Part shown: in pieces, positions 16,403 through 23,806 of the stretch
Layout: every line of letters begins with the position of its first letter
How positions within the stretch are numbered: the stretch's first letter is position 1
Origin: CAYTEO01 sp964436825
GTDB lineage: Bacteria > Krumholzibacteriota > Krumholzibacteriia > LZORAL124-64-63
Length of the DNA: 64,000 bases
Reading direction: 5' to 3'
Assembly (NCBI GenBank): GCA_964436825.1
Contig: CAYTEO010000002.1
Coordinates: 62,001 to 126,000, forward strand
The notes under the pieces: model-generated
Databases searched by the model: none
Seen by the model: only the letters and a program-made list of their open reading frames with translations
What the model was told of the DNA's origin: nothing
Translations under genes and position numbers: made by a program

Positions 16403-17965
16403 TCATCGCGCGTACGCCACGGCACGCGTCTCCCGCAGGACCATCACCTTGATCTGGCCGGGATACTCCAGCTCGCCCTCGACGCGACGGGAGATCTCCT
16501 CGGCCAGCAGGCTGGCCTCGGCGTCGGAGATCTTCTTGTGGTCGACCAGGATCCGAACCTCGCGCCCGGCCTGGATGGCGAACGACTTGACGACGCCCTC
16601 GAAGCTCTCGGCGATCCGCTCGAGGTTCTCGAGCCGCTTGACGTACTTGTCGATGCTCTCGCGCCGGGCTCCCGGACGGGAGGCCGAGACGGCGTCCGCG
16701 GCGGCGGTGATGAAGGTGTAGGGCGAGATGGCCTCGACGTCCTGGTGATGTCCCTCGACGGCGTTGATGATGACCGGGTGCTCCCCCATCTTGCGCAGGA
16801 GCTGCCCGCCGACCAGGGCGTGGGGGCCGTCGACCTCGTGGGAGACGGCCTTGCCGATGTCGTGGAGGAAACCGCAGCGCCGGGCCACCCGGGAATCGAG
16901 ACCCAGCTCCGCCGCGATGGAGGCGGCGACGGCTGCCACCTCCTTGCTGTGCAGCAGGAGGTTCTGCCCGTAGCTGGAGCGGAACTGCAGGCGGCCGATG
17001 TAGGGCAGCAGCTGGGGATTGATCTTCTGGAGATCCAGTTCCAGGCAGGCCTGTTCCCCGATCTCGCGGATGGTCTCCTGCATCTCGGCCGTCGTCTTGG
17101 CCACGACGTCCTCGATGCGACCGGGATGGATCCGGCCGTCACGGATCAGCGTCTGCAGGGACTGGCGGGCGATCTCCCGCCGGACGGGATCGAACCCGGA
17201 GATGATGACGGCCTCGGGGGTGTCGTCGATGATGACGTCCACGCCGGTGGCCATCTCGAAGGCGCGGATGTTCCGCCCCTCCCGGCCGATGATCCGGCCC
17301 TTCATGTCGTCGTTGGGCAGATCGACGACCGAGACGGTCGTCTCGGCCACGTGCTCGGCCGCGTAGCGCTGGACGGCCAGGCTGAGGATCCGCTGGGCCT
17401 CGCGCCTGGCACGGCGCTCCGCGTCCTCGCGGATCTCCTGGACCTGCTTGGCGGCCGACATGCGGGCCTGGGAGATCATCCGGTCCATGAGGATCTCCCT
17501 GGCCTTGTCGGCGCTCAGCCCGGCGATCTGCTCCAGCTTGCGCATCTGCTCCGCGGTCAGCCGCTCCAGCTCCTCCTGTTGCTGCTTGACCTCCCCCAGC
17601 CGCTGCTTGAGCTCGACGTCGAGCTTCTCCAGCCGGGCCTCCTTGCGGTCGATGTGGGAGAGTTTCTGGTCGAGGCTGGCATCCCGCTGGTCCAGGTACT
17701 GGGTGCGCTTCTGGAGTTCCTGTCGCGTGGCCTCGGTCTCGGCCTCGAATTGGCGGCGAGCCTGGAACAGCTCCTCGCGGGCCTCCAGGCGCGCCGTCTT
17801 GACGATGTTCTCGGCTTCCTGGCGCGCCGATGCCAGGATGCTCTCTTTCTCCTGCCTGGCGTTCCCCAGCAGCCGCTCCAGGCGCTGCTTCTGCAGGAAC
17901 CAGCCCAGCAGGAAACAGACCACGGCCGCCACGACAGCGGGCAGCCACATCATGGTCTGGGACAT
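16403..17965 (-). CDS. rny: Ribonuclease Y
   Basis: 520-aa membrane-anchored endoribonuclease that initiates mRNA decay. An N-terminal transmembrane helix (residues 7-25) is followed by a long charged coiled coil to about 190, a KH RNA-binding domain (NDDMKGRIIGREGRNIRAFE) and an HD hydrolase domain with the metal motif FLHDIGKAVSHEVDGPHA. AGAGG lies 4 nt before the ATG. Gram-negative lineages that use RNase Y often lack a classical RNase E degradosome. It is separated from zapA by a 250-bp gap filled by the 6S RNA. Confidence 0.97.
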   Translation of the reverse strand: MSQTMMWLPAVVAAVVCFLLGWFLQKQRLERLLGNARQEKESILASARQEAENIVKTARLEAREELFQARRQFEAETEATRQELQKRTQYLDQRDASLDQKLSHIDRKEARLEKLDVELKQRLGEVKQQQEELERLTAEQMRKLEQIAGLSADKAREILMDRMISQARMSAAKQVQEIREDAERRARREAQRILSLAVQRYAAEHVAETTVSVVDLPNDDMKGRIIGREGRNIRAFEMATGVDVIIDDTPEAVIISGFDPVRREIARQSLQTLIRDGRIHPGRIEDVVAKTTAEMQETIREIGEQACLELDLQKINPQLLPYIGRLQFRSSYGQNLLLHSKEVAAVAASIAAELGLDSRVARRCGFLHDIGKAVSHEVDGPHALVGGQLLRKMGEHPVIINAVEGHHQDVEAISPYTFITAAADAVSASRPGARRESIDKYVKRLENLERIAESFEGVVKSFAIQAGREVRILVDHKKISDAEASLLAEEISRRVEGELEYPGQIKVMVLRETRAVAYAR

Positions 17966-18021
17966 GATCCTCTCCTTCCGCCGGGGAAGGAGGAGAAAGG
18001 GGGCGGGTGTCCGGGGGCGAT

Positions 18022-18199
18022 GGATTCCCCGCCGGGCCGTGTGGCCGGAAGCAATTGAACCAATTGCTTCAGGTGGGTTTCCTGTCCCGGGGCTCTGACT
18101 TCCCCTTCGGGCCTGTCATCACTCCCGGGAACACCGGAATCCCTGTGTAGGAGTGTTGGCTCAACTCGAACGACACATCACGCGCCAAGCAGGGAATCC
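18022..18199 (-). ncRNA. ssrS: 6S RNA (SsrS)
   Basis: This stretch folds as a 6S RNA, which mimics an open promoter and binds housekeeping RNA polymerase. The closing stem pairs GGAUUCCCUGCU (18199-18188) with GGCGGGGAAUCC (18033-18022), then continues as GGC/GCC and CGUG/CACG. A large central bubble follows; its 3' strand contains a perfect 10-bp hairpin, GAAGCAATTG (18048-18057) against CAATTGCTTC (18061-18070). The apical arm pairs 18143-18124 with 18091-18075 and is capped by the hairpin at 18097-18119. Length is 178 nt. It lies just downstream of zapA, the same neighbour as in proteobacteria. Exact ends are estimated. Confidence 0.82.
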
Positions 18200-18215
18200 C
18201 TTCGTCACATAGATC

Positions 18216-18509
18216 CTACAGCTGTTCCATCTCCCGGTCAAGCAGTGTCGCCATCTGGGTGGTGCGTTCCTCCAGCAGGGCCACGGTCTGCTGGTGCTGC
18301 TGGCGCTCGCGGAGCAGCTCGTCGGCCAGGTTGACGGCGGCCAGGATGGCCACCTTGCTGACCGAGACGAGGTCCGACTCCGACGCGATCTCGCGCATCT
18401 TCCTGTCGACGAGACCGGCCACCTTCTGGACATACTCCGGCGAGGCATCACCTCTGAGCGTGTATTCCCGACCGTAGATGGTCACCTTGACACTTTTGGG
18501 ACCCGGCAT
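18216..18509 (-). CDS. zapA: Cell division protein ZapA
   Basis: 97-aa cytoplasmic FtsZ-ring crosslinker. The N-terminal globular part has VKVTIYGREYTLRGDASPEY and the rest is a coiled coil (AAVNLADELLRERQQHQQTV), the usual ZapA layout and length. It lies between a small coiled-coil gene and the 6S RNA. The Shine-Dalgarno is weak (AGGATGG, about 9 nt upstream), so expression may depend on coupling to the upstream gene. Confidence 0.88.
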   Translation of the reverse strand: MPGPKSVKVTIYGREYTLRGDASPEYVQKVAGLVDRKMREIASESDLVSVSKVAILAAVNLADELLRERQQHQQTVALLEERTTQMATLLDREMEQL

Positions 18510-18571
18510 CCGTTGGACCCATCCTGGTGACGGCGAAACAGCGCAGACCGTGTCCGCGACACGATCCGGTG

Positions 18572-18844
18572 TTACTCTAGGGCTTCCAGCTTCGCCAGCA
18601 GGCCTCCCACTTTCTCCTCGATCAACTTCCGTTTCTGTTCCATCTGCTCGAACTGTGCGATCTGCGACCGGGCGGCCTCGAGCTCCGCATGGGCCCGGTC
18701 GACCTCCGCCCGCAAGGAGGCGATCTCCTCCTCGAGGGCCGAGCGCTGCGTCAGCAGGCGATCGTTCTCCTGCCGCAATTCCTTGATCCGCTCAATGGCG
18801 GAGAGGACCTTCTGTTCCAGGATCTGCAGGGCATCATCCTGCAT
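18572..18844 (-). CDS. ZapB-like coiled-coil protein
   Basis: 90 aa, almost entirely alpha-helical coiled coil from ILEQKVLSAIERIKELRQEN to LIEEKVGGLLAKLEAL, with heptad leucines. Size, composition and position directly upstream of zapA suggest a ZapB-like divisome protein that stacks on ZapA; such coiled coils are too low in complexity to assign by sequence alone. I preferred ATG 18844 because GGGGGA sits 7 nt upstream; an in-frame ATG at 18877 would add 11 residues. Confidence 0.7.
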   Translation of the reverse strand: MQDDALQILEQKVLSAIERIKELRQENDRLLTQRSALEEEIASLRAEVDRAHAELEAARSQIAQFEQMEQKRKLIEEKVGGLLAKLEALE

Positions 18845-18904
18845 CTTGTCGTCCCCCTTCCGGTTGCATGACTCCATTCAAGCTTCACCAGAGGGACCGG
18901 GACC

Positions 18905-21358
18905 TCAGGACCGTAGCGTGACGCCCAGCCGGTCGGCCAGCCGCTGCGTGATCTGCGCCACGGCCCTGTCCACAGCCTTCCCCTTCAACGTACCCTTGGC
19001 CGACTGGAACTTCAAGCGAATTCCCAGGGCCGTCCGTCCCTCCGGGAGCGGATCTCCCTGGTAGTGGTCGAAGAGCTCCGCGTGGGCCAGCAACGGCCCG
19101 GCTGCCTCCTCGATCACGGCCATGACATCCCCGTAGACGACCCCCGGCGGGACCAGCAGGGAAAGGTCGCGCTTGGCGGCAGGGTGTCGCGGGAACGGTC
19201 TGTACGACAGCGGTTCTGGCTCCAGTGGCGTCTCCAGCAGCTCCCACTCCAGCAGGGCGACGGGTTCGTCGATCTCGTAGCGACGGAGCACGGCCCCGGC
19301 CACGGCGCCGATGGCGCCCACGGTCTTCTCCCCCACCTGCAACCGCCACTGGAGACCGGCCTGCAGGTAGGGCTGGGTGTCTGCCGGTTCCGCTTGCAGG
19401 GGCAGGCGCAGGCGCTCGGCGAGCTGGTCCACCAGCCCGCGCAGCTCGGCCACGCCGCCGGGGAGGTCGCCCCAGGCGGTGTCCCGGCGGCCAGCGACGG
19501 CGCACTGGAACGTCAGCGTCTCGTGAGGCAGGAGCTTCTCGTCGGGATGGCGTCCCTCCCGCCCGGACAGGGCAGGCAGGAAGGCCTTGCCCACCTGGAA
19601 GAGACGGATGGGAACGGGAGCGTCCGCGTTGAGATTGTGTCTCAGGGCCGCGAGCAGGGCCGGTGTGAGGGTCGTCCGCAGCAGGGTCTCTCCCCCGTGG
19701 TGGGGGTTGTCGACGGCCAGCATCTCCAGCCGCGGATCGTCCCCGGCGAGCCCCAGATCCAGGACGGCACGGCGCGAGGTGAAAGAGGAGGTGACGATCT
19801 CGTGGAACCCGACCGCCGTCAGCTGCCGCTGCAGGTTCGTGACGAGCCGCTCCCTCGGCGAGGGCGGCTCCGGCACACCCTGCGGGGGCCGGGGGGACGG
19901 GCTGACCCTGTCGTAGCCGCGGACCCTGGCCACCTCCTCGATGAGATCGACCTCGTCGGTGAGATCGCGCCGGAAGGAGGGGACGGTCACCATCAGCTTG
20001 GCGCGGCCATGATCGCGCTCGCTGGCCTGTCCCAGGGGCTGGCACTTCAGGCCGATCGACTGCAGGACCTCGACCGCCTCGGTGAGGGTGACCTCATCGC
20101 CCAGCAGGCGCTGGACCTGGTCGATGCGGAGCGTCAGCGGCTCCTGCTCCTTGCGGTCCGGATCCTGGCGGTCGATGAACTCGGTCACGATGTGGGCCCC
20201 GGCCAGCTCCTGCATCAGGTGCAGGGCGCGACGCGCGGCGAACTCGACCATCTCCCAGTCGGCCCCGCGCTCGAAGCGGTACGACGACTCGGTGGTCAGC
20301 TGGTGGCGGCGGGCGGTCCGGCGCACGAGCCCGGGCTGGAAGAAGGCGCTCTCGAGCAGGACCTCCGTCGTCGACGACGTCACCTCGGAATCAGCACCGC
20401 CCATGACGCCGGCCAGGGCGACGGGACCGCCGTTGTCGGCGATGACCAGGTCGTCGCCCGACAGCTCCAGAACGCTGCCGTCGAGAGCCGCGAAGGACGT
20501 CCCGGGCTCGGCGCGGCGGACCTGGATCCTGTTCCCGCGCAGCCGCTGCATGTCGAAGGCGTGCAGCGGCTGGCCTGTCTCCAGCAGGACGTAGTTGGTG
20601 ATGTCGACGACGTTGTTGATGGGCCGCGAGCCCACGGCACGCAGGCGGTTCTGCAGCCAGCGCGGCGAGGGGCCGACCCGCAGGTCGCGCGCCGCGTGGG
20701 CCGTATAGCGCGGGCAGTCCCTGAAGTCGGCGACCTCGACCGTGAAGTCGATCCTCTCCCCGCCTCCCTTGGGCGGCGACCACGTCTCCGGAGTCTCCAG
20801 CAGCAGGTCGTAGAGGGCCGCCACCTCCCTGGCCACGCCCAGGTGGCTGAGCCAGTCCGGGCGGTTGGGGGTCACCTCGATGTCCAGGACGGTGTCGCGG
20901 TAGCCGAACAGCTCGTCGGCGGGGGTCCCCGGTGGCGACTCCGTCTCCAGCTCCATGATCCCGTCGGCGGCGTCGCCCAGCTCCAGTTCCGTCGCCGAGC
21001 AGATCATCCCCCGCGACTCGACACCACGGATCTTCGTCTTCTTGATCTTCAGCCCGCCGGGCAGGACGGCGCCGACCCGGGCGAACAGGACCATCAGGCC
21101 GGCCCTCACGTTGGGAGCGCCGCAGACGACCTGGACCGGGTCGCCGGTCCCGTCGTCGACGGTGCAGAGACTCAGCTTGTCGGCGTCGGGGTGACGTCCG
21201 CAGGTCAGGACCCGCGCGACGACGACGCCCGGGAAGGTGATGGCGAACTCCTCGACCTGCTCGACGTTCAGTCCGCTCATCGTCAGGCGGTGCGCCAGTT
21301 CGGCGACATCACCCTCCCACTTCACGTAATCGGTGAGCCAGTCCAGACTGATCTTCAC
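18905..21358 (-). CDS. pheT: Phenylalanyl-tRNA synthetase beta subunit
   Basis: 817-aa beta chain of the alpha2-beta2 synthetase that charges tRNA-Phe. Order: N-terminal MKISLDWLTDYV-type start, the OB-fold tRNA-binding EMAP domain (about 40-150), the B3/B4 editing region (PINNVVDITNYVLLETGQPLH), the B5 domain, a catalytic-like core, and a C-terminal anticodon-binding FDX-ACB domain (RPFPRHPAAKRDLSLLVP). The start is GTG 21358, overlapping the pheS stop as GTGA, so translation is coupled. Length is typical. Confidence 0.97.
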   Translation of the reverse strand: MKISLDWLTDYVKWEGDVAELAHRLTMSGLNVEQVEEFAITFPGVVVARVLTCGRHPDADKLSLCTVDDGTGDPVQVVCGAPNVRAGLMVLFARVGAVLPGGLKIKKTKIRGVESRGMICSATELELGDAADGIMELETESPPGTPADELFGYRDTVLDIEVTPNRPDWLSHLGVAREVAALYDLLLETPETWSPPKGGGERIDFTVEVADFRDCPRYTAHAARDLRVGPSPRWLQNRLRAVGSRPINNVVDITNYVLLETGQPLHAFDMQRLRGNRIQVRRAEPGTSFAALDGSVLELSGDDLVIADNGGPVALAGVMGGADSEVTSSTTEVLLESAFFQPGLVRRTARRHQLTTESSYRFERGADWEMVEFAARRALHLMQELAGAHIVTEFIDRQDPDRKEQEPLTLRIDQVQRLLGDEVTLTEAVEVLQSIGLKCQPLGQASERDHGRAKLMVTVPSFRRDLTDEVDLIEEVARVRGYDRVSPSPRPPQGVPEPPSPRERLVTNLQRQLTAVGFHEIVTSSFTSRRAVLDLGLAGDDPRLEMLAVDNPHHGGETLLRTTLTPALLAALRHNLNADAPVPIRLFQVGKAFLPALSGREGRHPDEKLLPHETLTFQCAVAGRRDTAWGDLPGGVAELRGLVDQLAERLRLPLQAEPADTQPYLQAGLQWRLQVGEKTVGAIGAVAGAVLRRYEIDEPVALLEWELLETPLEPEPLSYRPFPRHPAAKRDLSLLVPPGVVYGDVMAVIEEAAGPLLAHAELFDHYQGDPLPEGRTALGIRLKFQSAKGTLKGKAVDRAVAQITQRLADRLGVTLRS

Positions 21359-22380
21359 GGCATCCCCCGGAATTGCTGGAGGAAACGCAGGTCGTTCTCG
21401 TAGAGCAGACGGATGTCGTCGATACCGTAGCGCAGCATGGCGATGCGGTCGATCCCCAGGCCGAAGGCGAAGCCCGTGTAGGCGTCGGGCTCGTAGCCGG
21501 CGGCGGCCAGGACGTTGGGATGGACCATGCCGGCCCCCATGATCTCGATCCAGCCGGTGCGTCCGCAGACGTTGCAACCGTTGCCGTCGCAGACGAAGCA
21601 GGCCATGTCGACCTCGACCGACGGCTCGGTGAACGGGAAGTAGTGGGGCCGGAACCGGGTGGCGATCTCCTTGCCGAACAGGGTGTTCAGGAAGGAGGTC
21701 ACCGTGGCGCGCAGGTCGGCAAGGCTGACGTTCCGGTCGACGTAGAGACCCTCGACCTGGTAGAACTCCGCGGCATGGGAGGCGTCGACGGCCTCGTTGC
21801 GGTAGACCCGGCCGGGGACGATGACCGCCACCGGCGGCGTCGTCTGTTCCATGACCCGCACCTGGACGGGCGAGGTCTGCGTTCTCAGCAGGACCTTCCG
21901 GTCGATGTAGAACGTGTCCTGGATATCCCGTGCCGGGTGATCGTCGGGGAAGTTCAGGGCCGTGAAGTTGTAGTAGTCCAGCTCCACGTCCGGCCCGTCC
22001 GCGACGCGGTAACCCAGGCCGCGGAAGATGTCGCAGATCTCCTCGATGACCACCGTCAGCGGGTGGCGTCCGCCCAGGGGGGCCAGTGGCCTGCCAGGCA
22101 ACGTCAGGTCCAGACCCGCTGGTGCCGCGTCCGCCGCGGCGAGCAGCTCCTCGCGACGTGTCGCCAGGGCGGCCTCCAGCTCGCGACGCAGCTCGTTGAG
22201 GGCGGCACCGGCCGCCGGCCGCTGCCCGGCGGGAAGATCCTTCAGACCGCGCAGCAGGACGGTCAGCTCCCCCTTGCGTCCCAGCAGGGAAACCCGCGTT
22301 GCCTCCAGGGCCTCCAGAGAAGGCGCCCCGGCGATCTCCGCCAGGGCGCGGTCACGCAACTCAGCCAGTCGTTCCTGCAT
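21355..22380 (-). CDS. pheS: Phenylalanyl-tRNA synthetase alpha subunit
   Basis: 341-aa catalytic chain. A coiled-coil N-terminus is followed by the class II core: motif 1 around HPLTVVIEEICDIFRGLGY, motif 2 with QTSPVQVRVM and GRVYRNEAVDASHAAEFYQVEGL, and motif 3 GFAFGLGIDRIAMLRYGIDDIR. A four-cysteine cluster (CFVCDGNGCNVC) occurs in the insertion, a variant seen in many bacteria. GGAGG lies 8 nt before the ATG. It follows rplT by 40 bp in the standard infC-rpmI-rplT-pheST order. Confidence 0.97.
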   Translation of the reverse strand: MQERLAELRDRALAEIAGAPSLEALEATRVSLLGRKGELTVLLRGLKDLPAGQRPAAGAALNELRRELEAALATRREELLAAADAAPAGLDLTLPGRPLAPLGGRHPLTVVIEEICDIFRGLGYRVADGPDVELDYYNFTALNFPDDHPARDIQDTFYIDRKVLLRTQTSPVQVRVMEQTTPPVAVIVPGRVYRNEAVDASHAAEFYQVEGLYVDRNVSLADLRATVTSFLNTLFGKEIATRFRPHYFPFTEPSVEVDMACFVCDGNGCNVCGRTGWIEIMGAGMVHPNVLAAAGYEPDAYTGFAFGLGIDRIAMLRYGIDDIRLLYENDLRFLQQFRGMP

Positions 22381-22420
22381 CCGATCCGCCTCCCACGGTG
22401 CATGCCCCAGCCGGCGGGGA

Positions 22421-22774
22421 TCAGAGCGCGTTGCGCGCGGCCTCTGCCAGCTTGGCGAAGCTCTCCTGGTCGCGGACGGCGAGATCGGCCAGCTGCTTGC
22501 GATCGATCTCGATCTGGGCCTTCTTCAGGCCGTTGATCAGGTGGCTGTAGCTCAGACCGTGCAGGCGGGCTGCCGCGTTGATGCGAACGATCCACAGGCG
22601 CCGGAAGTCGCGCTTGCGGCGCTTGCGGTCGCGGTACTGGTTGACCAGCGCGCGCTCGACCTGCTCGCGTGCCATGCGGAACTGGCGCCGGCGTCCGGCG
22701 ACGTATCCCTTGGCCCGGCGCATGACCTTGTGACGCTTGTGGTGGGCGGCCGGGTTGTTCGTTGCTCTCGGCAT
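22421..22774 (-). CDS. rplT: 50S ribosomal protein L20
   Basis: 117 aa, the normal length. Binds 23S rRNA early in large-subunit assembly. Seen: a basic N-terminus (HHKRHKVMRRAKGYVAGRRR), DRKRRKRDFRRLWIVRINAA and LSYSHLINGLKKAQIEIDRK. AGGAGG sits 7 nt before the ATG. In E. coli L20 represses its own operon by binding the rpmI leader; the sequence alone does not show such a site here. Confidence 0.98.
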   Translation of the reverse strand: MPRATNNPAAHHKRHKVMRRAKGYVAGRRRQFRMAREQVERALVNQYRDRKRRKRDFRRLWIVRINAAARLHGLSYSHLINGLKKAQIEIDRKQLADLAVRDQESFAKLAEAARNAL

Positions 22775-22820
22775 GTCGGTGCCTCCTGATGGGATGGGCG
22801 TCTGTCTACCCGGTCGGATC

Positions 22821-23024
22821 TCAGTGGCCGGCCAGCATCTTGTCGACGCGGGCCATGTCGGCGCTTGCCAGCATCGTCGCCTTGCGCAGGTTCCTCTTGC
22901 GCTTGGCCGACTTCGAGGTGAACAGATGCCCGTGGTAGGCGTGGTTGCGCTTGACCCGTCCCGAGCCGGTGCGCTTGAAGCGCTTGGCGGCGGCACGGTT
23001 GGTCTTCATCTTGGGGCCTTTCAT
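22821..23024 (-). CDS. rpmI: 50S ribosomal protein L35
   Basis: 67 aa, very basic, with the family core MKTNRAAAKRFKRTGSGRVK and HLFTSKSAKRKRNLRKAT. The initiator ATG at 23024 has AAAGGTGG 4 nt upstream; an internal ATG five codons later would give the canonical MKTN start. It lies between infC and rplT. Confidence 0.97.
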   Translation of the reverse strand: MKGPKMKTNRAAAKRFKRTGSGRVKRNHAYHGHLFTSKSAKRKRNLRKATMLASADMARVDKMLAGH

Positions 23025-23100
23025 GGCACCACCTTTCTGTCTGCCGGTGCGCCGGCGGCGTGTCCTCACTGCTGACGGACCGACCGAGCCGGCGGAACCG

Positions 23101-23628
23101 TCACGTCTCCTTCTTGGCCACGGGGACGAGGACGAGGGAGAAGGTCCGTCCCTCCTGGGACGGCTTGCCCTCGGGACGTCCGTACTCGGCCACCTCCTCG
23201 ACGAGCTGCTTCAGGATGTTGATCCCGATCTCCAGATGCGTCATCTCGCGACCACGGAACTGCATGATGACCTTGACGCGGAAGCCCTTCTTGAGGAAGC
23301 CGATGATGTGTTCCTTCTTGAAGTTGTAGTCGTGGTCATCGGTCTTCGGGCGAAACTTGACGGTCTTGACCTTGATGGTGTGCGCCTGCTGGCGCGTGCG
23401 ACGGGCCTTCTTGCTCTGCTCGTACTTGTAGCGCCCGTAGTCCATGATCCGGCAGACCGGCGGCCGGGCCGTGGGCGCCACCTCGACCAGGTCGAGCCCC
23501 TTCTCCTCCGCCAGGGCCAGGGCCTCGCGGGTCTCCATGACACCGAGCTGCTTCCCGTCCTCGTCGACCACCAGGACCCGCGGGATGCGGATCATGCGGT
23601 TGACCCGAAGCGTTCTCTCAGTCTTGAT
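23101..23628 (-). CDS. infC: Translation initiation factor IF-3, predicted AUC start
   Basis: 175-aa factor that proofreads start codon and initiator tRNA on the 30S subunit. The N-domain starts IKTERTLRVN and has ARPPVCRIMDYGRYKYEQ; the C-domain has RPKTDDHDYNFKKEHIIGFL and FRGREMTHLEIG. No ATG, GTG or TTG fits the family start, but ATC at 23628-23626 does, with a strong GGAGGT (23641-23636) exactly 7 nt upstream. E. coli infC uses AUU for the same reason: IF-3 discriminates against its own non-canonical start. An in-frame GTG at 23718 would add 30 residues with no similarity and an interrupting RNA hairpin region. Confidence 0.95.
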   Translation of the reverse strand: MKTERTLRVNRMIRIPRVLVVDEDGKQLGVMETREALALAEEKGLDLVEVAPTARPPVCRIMDYGRYKYEQSKKARRTRQQAHTIKVKTVKFRPKTDDHDYNFKKEHIIGFLKKGFRVKVIMQFRGREMTHLEIGINILKQLVEEVAEYGRPEGKPSQEGRTFSLVLVPVAKKET

Positions 23629-23635
23629 CGCGGTG

Positions 23636-23693
23636 ACCTCCAGACGTTGATACCCACGTCCGCCAACGAAGAAGGCGGACACAACGGTCCGCC
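23636..23693 (-). promoter_or_regulatory. infC leader with three mutually exclusive pairing arms
   Basis: Reading the minus strand, GGCGGAC (23693-23687), GTCCGCC (23680-23674) and GGCGGAC (23664-23658) follow one another. The middle arm can pair perfectly with either neighbour (loops of 6 and 9 nt). The first hairpin is followed by TTCTTC, and the third arm ends 16 nt before the infC Shine-Dalgarno. It may be an attenuator or translation switch; no ligand or protein is known. Confidence 0.45.
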
Positions 23694-23806
23694 TGGTATC
23701 CTCGAAGGCGAACCGCACCGCGCGCTGCGCGGAACCGGTGAGGGCCGACGGCCCTGCTTGTATCCGGCGATGTCAACGGCCGGCCGCAGCCGACCGAGTT
23801 CATAAC

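Noticed and set aside
19064..21403. Very long open frame on the plus strand opposite pheT
   Set aside because: In GC-rich DNA the antisense of a real gene often stays open. The translation is Gly/Asp/Val-rich with no recognisable domain, and pheT is unmistakable.
23629..23718. IF-3 starting at GTG 23718
   Set aside because: The extra 30 residues have no family similarity, there is no good ribosome binding site, and the segment encodes the leader hairpins.
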